From positions 12,604,028 through 12,668,027 of the forward strand of contig NW_020653945.1 in the NCBI RefSeq assembly GCF_003589595.1: a stretch of DNA of 64,000 bases, in the 5' to 3' direction. The notes under the pieces are model-generated. The model did not search any database and was not told the DNA's origin. It worked only from the letters and a program-made list of their open reading frames with translations. The first letter of the stretch is position 1. Every line of letters starts with the position of its first letter. Positions 21,569 through 34,634 of this stretch are shown here, one piece after another. Source of the stretch: Hyposmocoma kahamanoa. Its lineage: Eukaryota; Arthropoda; Insecta; Lepidoptera; Cosmopterigidae. The position numbers and the translations under genes are program-made.

Positions 21569-23831
21569 TCATAGTCCGTCATATTTATTATTAGGTAAAA
21601 CATTTAGGTGCTTTTATAAGAATGTCTGAATAATTTCACGTAGTTTGATATTCAGTTACTTAACAAACAACTATAATATTTCTATTGGCCTTCCCCAGCA
21701 TCGCGACCCCGTACCTGTTTTCCAACAATATCTAGTTTTGGGCATAACTAACTCAATTAGAACAGTTACGTTACCATGACCACATATGACTTCTTTAGAT
21801 TTAGATCATTTCATAAAGACGCGTGAGGTCACGTCAAGCTGTCGTGTTTAATAACTTTCCGAGGTTCTCATTAAATCCACAGCAATTTCCTGATGCGGTA
21901 GATTTATGAGAAAATGATAATGGTCCGTAATTGGTCAGGTTACGATAGTAGTTTTGTAGCTGAAAGATTGCTTAATTTCCTATGGTGTTAAAATTTGTAA
22001 TAGTCTCTTTAAACAAATGTTTCACTTCATCGCCCGTGTTTTGTAAATTGCAGCGACAATTCTTACGAGCTTTGCTTTAAGTTTCGTTGTGTCCATAATT
22101 GGCTCGGAGATAAAATATCGCTTTTATAAATCGTATATCGCTTCCAGAGTTGCAAGAATCAACAAAAAAAATACCAAACAACTTTTATTTATTAAGTTGA
22201 GAAATAAATGACTTCGACCATAAAAAAGTGGATGCTGTTCGTGTAAGGATTATGTATAGAGTTTTAATGAGAGCCTTGTGCTAGTTTTGAAAATAAGCAA
22301 TAACAGGAATGACTTACGCATGCTCGGCCTACTTAGCATATATAAGTTTCAAAGAATCGGAGTAGGTATAAAATTTTACAGTGAGTCAGTATTGTATTTC
22401 ATATTTCATCGCCATACTGTTTTTAGATTGCCTTCTTCTTATAATTTGATTTCAATATTCGATTTGAATTAATGTTTTTTGAATTTGAATCACATAGTTG
22501 ACTGTTTATACTATTTAGTAAAAATATTAATAACACTACTCACTGTAATGTTACGATTCACGTAAGATATAGTTAGTCACCATCAGCAATGTCTTTTGAA
22601 GTGAAGCGCTCTGTTTATTTACGTAAATAATTAATTTACATTCACATTTTCTTATTATTTTTTATGTATAAAATATTCCTGATACACTAGGAAAATGTCC
22701 GTTTTTATACCTACGTAAGCTACTTAGCACGCAAAGTGTCGCAGAATAATAAAACGAACTTTGTTCAATGTCAAAGACGCCGCAGAAATCAGCGTCGGTG
22801 CTAGTCTGTAATTTGTATGCGTAGACCATTCGATGTCATTAGGTGACACTAATGAGTACAGGAATAGTTATTTAATGCTCAGAGGACTAGTTATGTAGTT
22901 ATAAAGCTGCTGTGGAATTCCGTTATATACTGATTTATTTATAATTATAAGGAAATTAAACCAAGGGCAATTCCTTTTAGCAAATTTACTCTAGTATATA
23001 TTTCAATAAATGAATCAATTAATATTGTATTACTGCCAAAAATATCTGATCTGCTTCATCCATGGTGAAAAAAATTTAAATATTTTTAAATTCGACTGAA
23101 ACGGCAAAGGTCTGTATGTACTATAACTACATTAAGATATCAGGAGTATGTGATACTGATAAGTGTTTAATGATTAAAGTGCAGAAATTCCACGTATTTG
23201 TCACACATGGTCACTGTTTGAGTAGGGCAACGGCGCCGGCGGCGGCGGCGGCGGGAACGGCGAGACACGCAAATTAACGTAAATATTGACGCATACAGTC
23301 CATTTGAATGTATTTATTTTTAAATATTTTAGAAAAGAAAGATGTTTTGACTAATCTAGCGAGGTACTCAATGATACGTGTATGGTGGTATTGCGGCAAA
23401 ATCCTTTTAAGATTTTCTATGGGTTTAAAATTCAAACATATACTTGAAGAAAACAAATTAAAAAAGAAACATAAAAAATGAACTGAACAATAATTTTAAA
23501 ATAATCAAAATAAGTATAATGGAATTACAATTACTAAATTATTTAACTTTTGTTTTCTTTGCGGGAGGGCCGATAAAGTAATGTAAATTGCCAAATTATA
23601 TTGTTTACATTATTTAAACGGTCTACTGGTGAGTCAAGCAATTGTAAATATAAAATTATAATATTTTGTACAAATTAATATTTAATATGTCAGATGATGA
23701 TTCCTTTTATTTGGCTTGCAATTCGTCCATTTTTTTCCTATTTCCTTAATTCTCATACAATAAGCGGTTAAATAACTCCATAACTTCACGATGACATTCA
23801 TGACATCACCATCACAACATGTCATTGTGGT

Positions 23832-23833
<2 letters not shown>

Positions 23834-23883
<50 letters not shown>
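23834..23883 (+). repeat. Compound (AC)n(AG)n microsatellite
   Basis: About fifteen AC units run directly into about ten AG units. Open frames across it are low-complexity artefacts. Confidence 0.95.
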
Positions 23884-24512
23884 CGTGCTTTAAGATTCAA
23901 CTTTAATTTTAAATTGTAAGTTACAAAAATGGTAAAATGTGCGTGTATAGCTATGGAAGAGCGGTGCCATTGCGGTGACGTAGGGCTTGATAACCTTAAT
24001 AGGAGGTACCATCCACTGTTAATGTAAAGTTAATGTATATTACTGAAATAAACATTTATTGTATTTATATTAAGTATAAATCTTTAAAGAATGTTTTATT
24101 ATATTTATATTATTATTGTTATTGCATGCTCAAAGCGTAACCAGCCATTACAACACCTACTTGACACATTACTTCTAATATTCACGCATTCTCATTTCTG
24201 AATTCTGGTTTAAATGAAATCTCGCTTCTTCTACTCTTTTTAGTCGTTCTAGTTTACTGTAAAATAGTTGTTACTCTAAAATAGTTGTAAGGGCTAGTAT
24301 TTTTTAATTATTCGCCCTTCGGGACAGGCTAGGTCGTCAAATTAGAAAAACTGCCAAATCTAAGATATTAATTTTTAATTTCGCGGGAAAGTGTTGGTTT
24401 TTAAGTGTTGTACCAGCATTTTTTTGCTTGGTTCAATGGTTGACTTGATAAATCCACCATCTATACTAAAACCTGGTAAAGGATATAACACAAATAGCTT
24501 TAGTTTATGTAT

Positions 24513-24555
24513 ATTTTATTTTTGTATGATATATAGCATCATACAAAAATAAAAT
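24513..24555. repeat. Perfect 18-bp hairpin
   Basis: ATTTTATTTTTGTATGAT, a 7-nt loop ATATAGC, and the exact reverse complement. AT-rich, likely a short inverted repeat or transposon relic. Confidence 0.75.
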
Positions 24556-25084
24556 CGTTTTACTTTTGTTTTTGTTTTTTTTTATTATTCTTTCTTGCTG
24601 TGTGGCTTTGCAATAAATTGATTCTATTCCATTCTAAAGTAAAACTACCGCTGCATAGTTTTCGCAAATTATAACTGTGCTTTCATATGTTAACTTTTTA
24701 TCGATGCCCTGCTGTCAGTCACAATGTTTAATTTTCAGTTGTGTATCAAACTTTCGTTTTGCACCGTCCAATTACGTTGAAAGTACGAGTAAATACAAGC
24801 AAGTCATGATTGCAGTAAGTATATTTTAGATGTATGAAATAATTATAAATCAAGTTTTTTAATTATTGTTTAGTTTCCTGTTTTTGTTTTCAGATTCGAT
24901 ACAGATATTAAAAACTGAATTGTAGGAAAACATTTTTGTTATGTAAATGATTTATAATATTCTTCTTCTTGTCGAGTTAATGACAGAAAACATTGAAATA
25001 ACGGACAGGTGTTAAATTATTTGGCTTAATTGTATATATAATATATTTGTAATTAATAATAATGTGCCAGATAATCTCCACTCA

Positions 25085-27205
25085 TCTCAAACTAGGAAAT
25101 TACCTATATTATGAGTGGCACCATTTTCTCCCAAAAAAGTCATGGCACCTCGGGATATGGCAACATAAATCGAAAAGGCGAGAGCATACTTGAATTTGCA
25201 TTAACACACGATTTTGCAATAGTCAATGCATTCTTCTCTAAGCGCCCTGACCATTTGATCACATACAAAAGCGGAGCATCGTGCATGCAGATAGAGTACA
25301 TCCTAACAGATCGTCACCGGTTTAAAACTTTCAGGGACTGTAAAGTTATTCCTGGGGAAGCAAGAGACGAAACACGACGATGACCAGACAGCATATAAAC
25401 ACGCAAATAAGAACGCAAAACGAGCCGTAGCTCAAGCGAAGGCCACATCAGACGACGATTTCTACGCTAAGTTGGAAACCGCCTCAAATGACAAAGAGAT
25501 CTTCAAAATAACAAAGCAGAGACTTATGAACAGCATGGATATAAAATCCACAAAGTATAAAATATAAAAAATGAACAGGGTACACTACTTACAACAAACG
25601 TGGATATCAAAGAACGGTGTAAAGAGTACTATAGCAAGTTGCTTAATGAAACCATTCCAAGCGAAGATCTGCCCGATATACCCGCCAATGAAGGTCGTGT
25701 ATATCAACCAGAGAACTCTATCTGGTAATTAAAGGCATGGCTAACAACAAAGCCCCCGGACCGGATGATATTCCGTCTGAACTATGAAAGAAATTGCGGG
25801 GCACCGGTGTTATGTTCCTCACAAAACTCTTCAACGCAATTCTGATTGACGGCATGCCTGATGAATGGAGGAAAAGTTACCTGATCCCGTTTTTCAAGAA
25901 CAAAGGTTATATTAGACTATGCGGAAACTACAGAGCAATTAAACTGATTTCACACACGTTCAAGATATGGGAACGTGTCGTCAGCAGAAGATTGTTCCAA
26001 TTTACGACCGTGACTGAAAATCAGTGTGGTTTCGTGCCAGGCAGATCAACAACTGATGCTGTGCATTCAATCAGAGTATTGATGGAGAAACATGGGGAGA
26101 GCAAAATCGACCTTCACATGGCATTCATCGATCTCGAAGAAGCTTTCGACCGCGTTCCAGGACAGCTTATCTGGCATGCTCTAAGGGCACAAGGAGTATC
26201 AGGGTACTATATAAATCTGATAAAAGATATGTATCATAATGTTACAACAAAAGTACAATGCCCAGCTGGAGCAGGTGATGGGTTTGATGTGAGAGTGGGA
26301 GTTCATCAAGACTCGGCACTGAGCCCTTTGCTTTTCAATCTCGTGAACCTCCTCACGGCAGAACTACAACGCTCTCCACCATTGGACATTTTATACGCTG
26401 ATAATATCGTCCTCATTAGTGAGGATTCAATGATTTGCAACACACACTAGAAAAATGGAGAGGAGCACTCGAAAGAGCCGGATTATGAGTAAATAGAGAG
26501 AAAACTGAACATATGCATTGCAATTTCAGCGGCACTAATACCAGAAGCACTCTTTATCTTCAAAATACCCCACTTAAATAAGCCGACCATTTCAAATATC
26601 TTGGTTCAATCATCTGTAATGATGGGACAACAGACGCACACGTTACCCATCGTATAAACACGGGATGGATGAAATGGAGAGAGCTCTCAGATGTTGTCTA
26701 TGCTCAGATGTACTCTCTGAAAAACGAATGCTGGTTCGTACTAAGGGCAGAGTATACAGAGCAGCAGTACGACCAGCCATGATGTAAGGTGCTGAATGTT
26801 GGCCTCTCAAAAAGCTGTAAGAAAATAGAATGTACAGCGCGGAAATGAAAATGCTAAGATGGGCGGGCGGCGTTACAAGATTAGACCACGTCAAAAACAT
26901 CCACATCAGAGGCAGTTTTAAAGTGAGGCCTATCCCGGAAAAGTTGCTAGAGAGCTGACTTAGGTGGTACGGATATGTTATGCGACGACCGCCTGATCAT
27001 ATGACAAGAAAGTCGTTGACATGAGTAGCCAGCCCAAGAGACGTGGTAGACCCCGCCTCACATGGATATCGCTTATTAATAAAGATCTGCGAGAGCATCA
27101 GTTAGGACCACAGACGACCCAGGACAGACCGTCTTGGAGAAAAGTGACCCGAAGGGCCGACCCCAAATAAATGGAAATAAGGCCAGGCAAAAGAAGAAGA
27201 TGAGT
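25085..27205 (+). pseudogene. RTE-like LINE, decayed
   Basis: Endonuclease C-terminus at 25111-25383 (GYGNINRKGESILEFALTHD, HLITYKSG, QIEYIL). The reverse transcriptase starts around 25730 with NNKAPGPDDIPSEL and continues through WRKSYLIPFFKNKG, NYRAIKLISHTFKIWERV, FIDLEEAFDRVP and SALSPLLFNL. The C-terminus around 27030-27170 has KRRGRPRLTW-like residues. Frameshifts and stops occur at several points. The polymerase core reads ILYADNIVL, where YADD is expected, so a catalytic Asp has become Asn. It ends immediately before the fold-back at 27212. Confidence 0.85.
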
Positions 27206-27211
27206 CTCACC

Positions 27212-28337
27212 ATTCCTGTGAAGTTGGCCACCCACTAAACAGTACTCAGAAATGACCTATACAGGTCGTTAGTATTTCGTTATATACATTTAGTAATCCC
27301 ACTCTCCACGTAAGTATCCTCGGGGAACAATTTTTTATTTTTATTTTCTGGGGTGGCCAAAACCGACTTTAAGTGATTCTTTCGACGCAATCGTTAGTAT
27401 ATCGTAGGTATATTTAAGTACACTCATACTTGTCGGAATATACTCGGTTACATTATTTTTTAAAACAATATGTTTTTTCAAACGGACTCGAAAACGACTT
27501 GCGTAGGTCGATAAAAAATAGTTTGTATACGTTAGTATCCCCACATTCGGCGGTATTGTCCCAAGAGAACAATGATTTTAAAAAAGTAACTATTAAAAGT
27601 AATTAGGTGTGCCGTTCAAAAAACGCACGTGACTTCGTTGATGTCTTTCTCAAGTGAAGCAAAAATCAGCCGATTAAGTATAGAAAATTAATTACAGAAA
27701 TGCTTAAGTACTAAGCAGCCAGACATTTACATAGTTATGTTAAGTCAAGAATCATGCACCAAATGACATGGATGACCACGTAATTTAAAAAACATGCATT
27801 GTGATAGAGATCACCTGGATTAAGTAGTGTACCATCATCATGTATACTAAAAACAAAATTGACGTGGCCACCGCGATTTCTTTTTTGCTTCATATGAAAA
27901 AGACATCAACGAAATCACATGCGTTTTTGAACGGTGCACCAAATATATTGCTTTTTTATTTTATTTTTTAAATAATTTTTTTCTTGGGTTATCGTTGAAT
28001 GTGGGAGTACCAAAGTATACTAACGATTTGCTATCGACCTACGCTTGCCGTTTTCGGGTCCATCTGAATTAACTTATTTTGTTTTAAAAAAATGGATCCG
28101 AGTATATTACGACGAGTGTGAGTATACTTACGTATACTTGCAATATATATAACGATAGCGTAGAATGAATCACTAAAAGCCGTTTTGGGGTGGCAGTGTG
28201 AAGTTGGCTGCCCCAAAACGTTAAAAAAAAAATCATTGGTCCCCGAGGATACTGGAGTGGGAATACTAACAATATACTAACGACCTGTATAGGTCATTTC
28301 TGGGTACTGTTTAGTGGGTAGCCAACTTCACAGGAAT
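27212..28337. mobile_element. 1.1-kb fold-back element
   Basis: Ends are ATTCCTGTGAAGTTGGCCAC and its near-exact reverse complement. The match continues inward for about 450 bp on each side, through GACCTATACAGGTCGTTAGTA and finally CGTTCAAAAAACGCACGTGA against its partner near 27920-27940. The loop is about 27669-27877. No transposase is encoded, and no clear target duplication flanks it. Frames inside are not credible genes. Confidence 0.8.
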
Positions 28338-29290
28338 CTTTATTTACAAATATTCTTTAATTTATCATAATTATTACTGGAATTAATAATTTCCATAAAT
28401 GCATATGTCAGAGGAAACTCCACCAGCAACTATTTCCTCAATTCCTCATACAGTCAGTGTAAGCATATGACTTCAGTTAACTATAAAGGAAGTAACATAA
28501 TGATGAATATGAACTACACCTACATGTTCACTTAAACTTACGTTCCAAGTAGGCGTCTACCTCTTAAAAAGCAAACGCACATAAAATTTCAATTTAATCG
28601 CGTTGTGTTAGGGAGTTACCACATTCATTAAAGCTGAATCGAATTGAGCTAGTGCATGTCCATGCAGCAAGAGCGAGAAAGACATTGCGTGTTTCGATTC
28701 CGTTCGTACCCCTGACACCAAGTGCACAACGTTCTTTTGGCTCATATTAAGTCAACATAAAGCTTTTTCTGGCCGGCTTAATGTGATTCCGTGTCGATAA
28801 GTGTGCTGACTCCCTTAAACACAACGTTTCTTGCGGTAATTTTTTTATTAGCAGCGCTTTTAATTTTCCCCTTTTTTGTGAATGTATGTTTCCTGAAGTT
28901 GATTAAGTGTTTACCTATAAGTGATTGATTAATTGTCCACTGTCACGTCGCGTCGATTATAAAATATCTCCATAATTTGCTAATGTACGTAGTAAGTATT
29001 AAATGTTTATAGAATATAAGTAGTGCCGGCTGTACAAATATATCATCTGTGCTGCGAAGGCCTTTTCGTTCGAATTGTCGATTTAACAGTGCGAACGGGT
29101 CGATAAATTGTCAAATTTGTGGATTCAATTAAAACCCAATCATTTTCTTTGAATTTATAAATGCACATGAGACAAAACAGGGCTTAATCATGAATTGCAT
29201 TACTTATATATTTAAGTACGTCAAATCCTAAACTAATGAACATGGTTCAATAATGAACATTAATTACATCGAAAACAAAAGTACAAACAT
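28338..29290. other. No gene recognised
   Basis: AT-rich DNA with no convincing exons or repeat termini. Confidence 0.4.
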
Positions 29291-29645
29291 CAAACTAAAA
29301 AGCCTTTCAAGAGAAAAGCGCTTTTACAAGCACGCTTTTTAAACGGACGTCAACAACTACAAAAGTTAAACAACTTATGTTTTTGAACGCTTTTAAACGC
29401 CAATGAACAAAATGTTAATATAAAAATGATAAGTCAAAAACCTTTAGTGCTACTCTTGCGTTTCGCTATCAACACAACATTACAAGCTTTGTTTAACATA
29501 AAAGTCTACGCGCTTAAACGTTTTCTAAGCGATTTTGTTAGCTTCAAACTAAAAAGCGTTTAAGTAAAAAAGTGTTTAAAAAAAGCACACTTTTTTAAAA
29601 ATAGCATAACGTTTAAAAGTTTAAAAAATAAGCAGTTTTTCCCAT
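29290..29645. repeat. Block dense in AAAGCGTTTAAA-like motifs
   Basis: AAGCGCTTTT, AACGCTTTTAAACG, GCGCTTAAACG, AAAGCGTTTAAG and AGTGTTTAAAAA recur in both orientations, and the block ends at TTTCCCATCTCTA. Clustered short subterminal motifs of this kind are seen at the ends of some hAT-like transposons. No matching opposite end was found. Confidence 0.3.
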
Positions 29646-29647
29646 CT

Positions 29648-29945
29648 CTATTAGTAGCAGTAGAGCTCCTTGTGAATGAGTTCATCCAAGGAACTATTAC
29701 CACCTTACCTATTTCTGCCGCCAAGCAGTAATGTGAGAATTACTGCGTTCCGGTTTTGTAGGGTAAGGGTGCTGGTGAAATTACAGGCACATGGGAGTTT
29801 TCAACTTATGTCTCAGGGTGATGGGCACAGAGGCAGTGCACCTCAGATCTTTGCGATTTAAAGCTCTGAGTGGCACTGCAACTGTTATGGACAGGCATTT
29901 AGTTTACCATCAGGCGCACGACTTGAGCGTCCCATCACTTAGTGT
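29648..29945 (-). repeat. Rep-A copy 6
   Basis: Full-length minus-strand copy, from AGTAGCAGTAGAGCTCC to CGACTTGAGCGTCCCATCAC. Joined directly to the motif-rich block on its left. Confidence 0.75.
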
Positions 29946-29999
29946 CATAAAAAAACTTACATATCTAATAAGTTATTTTAAACGCACTATTTGCAATTT

Positions 30000-30228
30000 A
30001 TTATTTTTATTTATACCTTTACGTATAGTCGTTATATTTTTGCTTACAAATGACATAATCCCTCTCGTTGGTCTTGGTTGTAAACCACCAGCGCCTTAGG
30101 GAACTTTGGCACATGCTGAGTCAGCGTCATTTCACTGCTATGACAATAATGTTATGTTTTTACTTTTGTGGTTAATAGGTATGCCTGTGTGTGTCATATT
30201 AGTGAATAAAGTGTTTATCTATCTATAT
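30000..30228 (+). repeat. Probable LINE 3' UTR with ATCT tail
   Basis: Ends GTGAATAAAGTGTTTATCTA followed by a short TCTA microsatellite. An AATAAA signal before a simple-repeat tail is common for LINE 3' ends. No coding portion is adjacent on the left. Confidence 0.4.
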
Positions 30229-30301
30229 ACTTCGCCTCATACTATCAAACTGACAAACTAATGTGTTCTGGGTTGTAGAGCAAGAAAACAAATTTAACCT
30301 T

Positions 30302-30620
30302 CTGAATATGGATGCGCGACGTAAGAAGCTTCCATATTTTACTTCTCTTTTCGGAGTGATTAAAAACCGCGAGGCTTCATACCTCTTCGAAAAGCGTACG
30401 TTTTCACAACTGAGTGCTCAAATTGCTATTCGACTTATATATGTCCTCCACATCGCACGGCTGCCTTTCATGGTAGCTTCCGCTTTGCTGCCACGAAATG
30501 TTGGAACGACATTCCACCACCAATAAAATTTGTAAATCTGCTGCCTCCTTCAATTCATCTTTTAAGAAATTTTTATTATTTTCTTTGTTATAATAAATGC
30601 GCTTCATGTAGATATGTACT
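30302..30620 (+). pseudogene. LINE reverse transcriptase C-terminal fragment
   Basis: One frame reads LPYFTSLFGVIKNREASYLF and FSQLSAQIAIR. After a frameshift near 30450 it reads FRFAATKCWNDIPPPIKFV and FNSSFKKFL. WND(I/L)P near the end is the LINE ORF2 tail signature. The 5' part is absent. Confidence 0.65.
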
Positions 30621-30639
30621 TGTAGCACTAGAAATTAGA

Positions 30640-33045
30640 AACATTAGAATGATTTAATGACTTTACAGATGATTCGCTCAAGGACGTAATTAAAATGTTG
30701 CTATTTATATCTCGTTCAGCCAAAATGCATACATATACAACTAACCATAACGAGTCTGGTAATTGAGACAATATTGTAGCGCGGAAACTAACGCGGTTTC
30801 ATTCATTCAGTTATTCGCTTAAATAAAGTCGTATGAATACGTAGAATGAAGTGGATTGCCTGCTTTCCATGCACGGTATATGGAGCGTGCGAACTGCACA
30901 ATGACTGGAGGTCAGCGGATAGGCGACTCTAGCACATAATATGGAGTACCTAATTTTACTCTAACGCGATGTTTGTTTACCGATTAACTTTTTGTACGAA
31001 AAATTACACGTTGCATACTTTCAAATGTGGGAGTAGTAAGAAAGAAGACGTTGAGCAAATAAATTAGAAAGAAGGCTGGGTAATAAGGATACCTAAGTGT
31101 TTTACAGTGTGGGATTATTTTACATTGGAAAGTTGAAAGTGTAACTCAAATCCTAGTATTTGAATCGTAATATAAAATGTTATTTCTTTGTTTTTTTTTT
31201 CTAAAATAAATATTTTTATGTGAAAGCTGAAAAATAATTGCAATTATAATTTTGTATTTACAAAATTTGCATTTAAATTGGTATTTATCAAATTGAAACA
31301 TTTTATAAAATGTCAAAAATAATTGCAATTATAGTATATAATACTGTAGTAAATTGGTTACTGGTTACCAAATACTGCCTTAAAATTAAACAATCCTTAC
31401 AATGTCATTCTTAATTAATTGTGGTGGTGGGTAAGTGTAATATCACGGCAATTATAAAAAGCACCGTGGTCATGAACCCACGCGTCTCAGCACAACTCAG
31501 TCAAGGCCCCCGGTTCGACAAAAAGTCAATATGAGAAACCAACTGTTATTATGAAACTTGTCGTGGGATTTAATAAAGCGGCTTACGCCAACCGTATGTT
31601 TCGTTTCCATAACTTTATTTCTTGGCTTGCGGTTTCTACGACTTTGTAGACCCAACGACGTTAATGTAAACAGTGGCTGTTAATAGTTGCCTATTCTCTT
31701 TATGTACGCACGTATATTTCAACTCTCTGAAGTAACAACTTTCAGAGTAGATTCTTACATTAAATAATATTCTGTGGCGAGTGTGGTAGAAGAAACACTC
31801 ACTCACTTACAATATCGCGTCGGCTACTTCGTTTGAAAGTAATATTAAAAGGTCCATGAACCTTTAATTGGTAGATATTATGCAATTAGTTGAAAAAGTC
31901 ACGCACGAGTCTTAAGGGCGAGTGAAACATGCCACGCCAGAACAATGGCTATTTGTAACTGTACACGAGACGTGTAGCGAATGTCTTTTACAACTATGTT
32001 AGTAGCGTAATCTACTTGTGAATACTAAGTCAGGTCACAAGTCAAGTTTTTATCACTGTATAAGGGCACGTAAAAGCGTCAGCGAGGATATCTGAAGCTA
32101 TCTATCTATCCGAGGCTATCTTAGCCTTAGCTAGCTTTCAACAAGCCTATAGCTTGTTAAAAGCTAGCTAAGGCTGCTAACAATAAACAAGTTAAACGCT
32201 ATTCATATCGATATAGTAAATAATTACGTATCCAATCCCATTTGAGTAAATAGTTACGTAGTACAATATACGTATGTATCAAAGGCAAATACTGGAACTT
32301 TGTCTATATTTGTTTCTAGTAAGAAACCAGAAGCCAACAGAGTTACATAAACTTTTTGCTAATTATATTAAACCAAAGTTACAATTTAAAAAGTTTCAAA
32401 ATATTGTCTATTACTGTAAATGCCCAATACTGGCAGTCATTCATTTTATTAATAAGAATGACAGTAGTTAACTTATGCAGTCCCTAGTACCTATCAGAAT
32501 TCGCAGCAAATTCAAACCTTAGAAAGTTGCTCTCACTAAAAAGAGTTTTATTTTGATTAAATGATATGAATGTTTGTTAAGTAATTAATATAAATAATTT
32601 AAAGACCATGAATTCATTGAGAACCTAGCGTCGTGTTCTGCAAGTCACACTTTAGCTCAAAATACTATAGCGCGTATTAAACTGAGTGAGTGAGTGAGTG
32701 GTAAGTCAATGTGTTTCGATCATTCAATAGGCAAGATTGTGGTGACTATTAATAGGATTTGAAAAGAAAACAAATGTTGTTCAAAGCAATATGAATTGAT
32801 GAATACTAAATAGAAGTTGTGAGAGCTGGCACGAGGGGCCGCGTCAATTGACCATGGAGCCCACGCGGCCATTCATGCGTTGAGAACCGTATGTTCGACT
32901 GTCGTACATTGTTGCAGGCACATAATGGTAATATACCTTGTTTGTCAAATTTTTACAATAATAATTAGTTGATAAAGATACCTAATTGGTAAATTGTTAT
33001 ATTAATTTAGATGTGCCTATACACTTTTTTATTTTTACTGTTTTG
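30640..33045. other. No gene recognised
   Basis: Non-coding AT-rich DNA. Contains the 23-bp hairpin at 32124-32174, a (GAGT)n run near 32684-32700, and a small GGCCGCGT/ACGCGGCC inverted repeat near 32838-32875. Confidence 0.4.
32124..32174. repeat. 51-nt hairpin, 23-bp stem with one mismatch
   Basis: GCCTTAGCTAGCTTTCAACAAGC pairs with GCTTGTTAAAAGCTAGCTAAGGC across a 5-nt loop (CTATA). Flanking TTAG and CTAA add partial pairing. Confidence 0.75.
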
Positions 33046-33047
33046 AG

Positions 33048-33272
33048 TACCAGTAGAGCACTTTACGCATTTCTGCCGCCAAGCAGTAATGTAAGCATTA
33101 CTGCGTTTCGGTTTTGAATGGTAAGGGTGCTGGTGAAATTATAGGCATATGGGATTTGTCAACTTCATGTCTCAGGGTGACAGGCGTAGTGGCAGTGCTC
33201 CTCAGATCTTTGCGTTTTGAAGCTCTAAGTGGCACCGACACGGGTGCACGACTTGTTCGGACCGTCGCTTAA
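33048..33272 (-). repeat. Rep-A copy 7, 3' part shortened
   Basis: Minus-strand copy with CAGTAATGTAAGCATTACTG and GGTGCTGGTGAAATTATAGG. It lacks the AGCTCC-to-CTTTACC portion of the end. Confidence 0.7.
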
Positions 33273-34634
33273 TAAAATACTTATATAAATAGTAAGATGA
33301 CAAATCATGGTTTCTAAGGGTTAATCTTGCGTAATTTAATCTCTGACCTTTCGCGGTCCAATAGATAGAACACCAGTGGGTATATTATAGGATAATATTC
33401 TGAATTTAACAGTTGAAGGTCCTCTCAAGGTTGGCGTCCTTATCCCACAAAAGAATATTGTTCCAGGAGTGCCGCATTGTTGCGCAGGATGTTTGAGTCC
33501 AATTACTTTATCGTTGCTGACTTAATTGACTACACACAATTTAGATACCAATTACAATGTCAGATAACTGCGATAAAAAAAATGTTCTCAGAACACACAC
33601 AGCTAAATAAGTTTTTTTTTTTCATATTCTATTTAACGTATTATACTCTATTCTATTCGGATTTTTTTTCAAGCGAATCAGAATTCGGCTCGTAGGTCTA
33701 ATATATAATAAAATAATGTTACGCAAGTTCCGTGTTACAAATTTAAAAGACAAAATAATTTAAAAGTATTTTAAAGAAAATTAAGACATTACAAAAGACA
33801 TACATTTAAGTTGCGAAACAGTAAACGCATGAAGGGCACCTAGATGCGATGCTAGAATGCGGTAAATAGTGAGCTGCTATGTATGCAACCTAGGTTTGTT
33901 GGACCCTGACATTATTAGGTGTCAATTTGTTGTTTCTATTTGACAAGAAATGCTACTTTGTAGAGATAGGGTAAGTCTACAGTTAAATACAACGCAGCCA
34001 CAAAGTTGTTAATATTTGTATTATTATTATTGTTATTTACTATTTTAGTAGGTAAGTCAACATGCGCATGAGTTCTCCAAATGATGGTTGCACTTTATGC
34101 AGCGATGTTGAGCAAGCAACCTCGCGCCCACGCCGCCTCTGCACCTCTCGCTTGCATCATGTTACTACCGACACTGAACGGTGTACGTGGGCAACCTACG
34201 GAAGTACGCATAGAATACCTCTATATAGATTTAAGTTCTTGGCTGATGGAGATTGATCTTCTTTTGTTTGTGATACAAGCTAAGCGCTGTATACGCTTTA
34301 TACGCTTTGTAGCGTACTTATTTATTTATGCCAATCGCATATGCTTTAATGTTGACATGATTGATGTCGTTAGTCATTTACTTTACACAAAACTAATTCT
34401 ATGCCATAGATTTAGTATATAGGTACCCAAAGATTGGCAATGCAAGTGAAAGAGCGTTAGTATACAAATATGTTAGAGCGAGATGGGTAGACGAGACCAC
34501 TTCATTGTACGCTATGAGCCTGTATGAACCTAGGGTCAGCTGACAACGAAACAAATTTCGTTTATTTTTGATAAATAATTGGTTTTAAAATGTAAAATAG
34601 TGTTAATCGGACGTTTATTAGTCATTGTAACGTG

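Larger units (their letters stand above)
21570..25080. other. Long stretch without a recognised gene
   Basis: AT-rich non-coding DNA, possibly intron of the scaffold gene. It holds a GGC-repeat patch (about 23228-23262), a CA/GA microsatellite (23834-23883) and an 18-bp hairpin (24513-24555). No exon with convincing splice sites was found. Confidence 0.4.

Noticed and set aside
23682..23900. A minus-strand gene with a Cys/Val run
   Set aside because: The run is the CA/GA microsatellite in translation.
34081..34422. A 113-codon plus-strand gene
   Set aside because: No domain, no splice or promoter signals, and it overlaps the left end of the P-like element.
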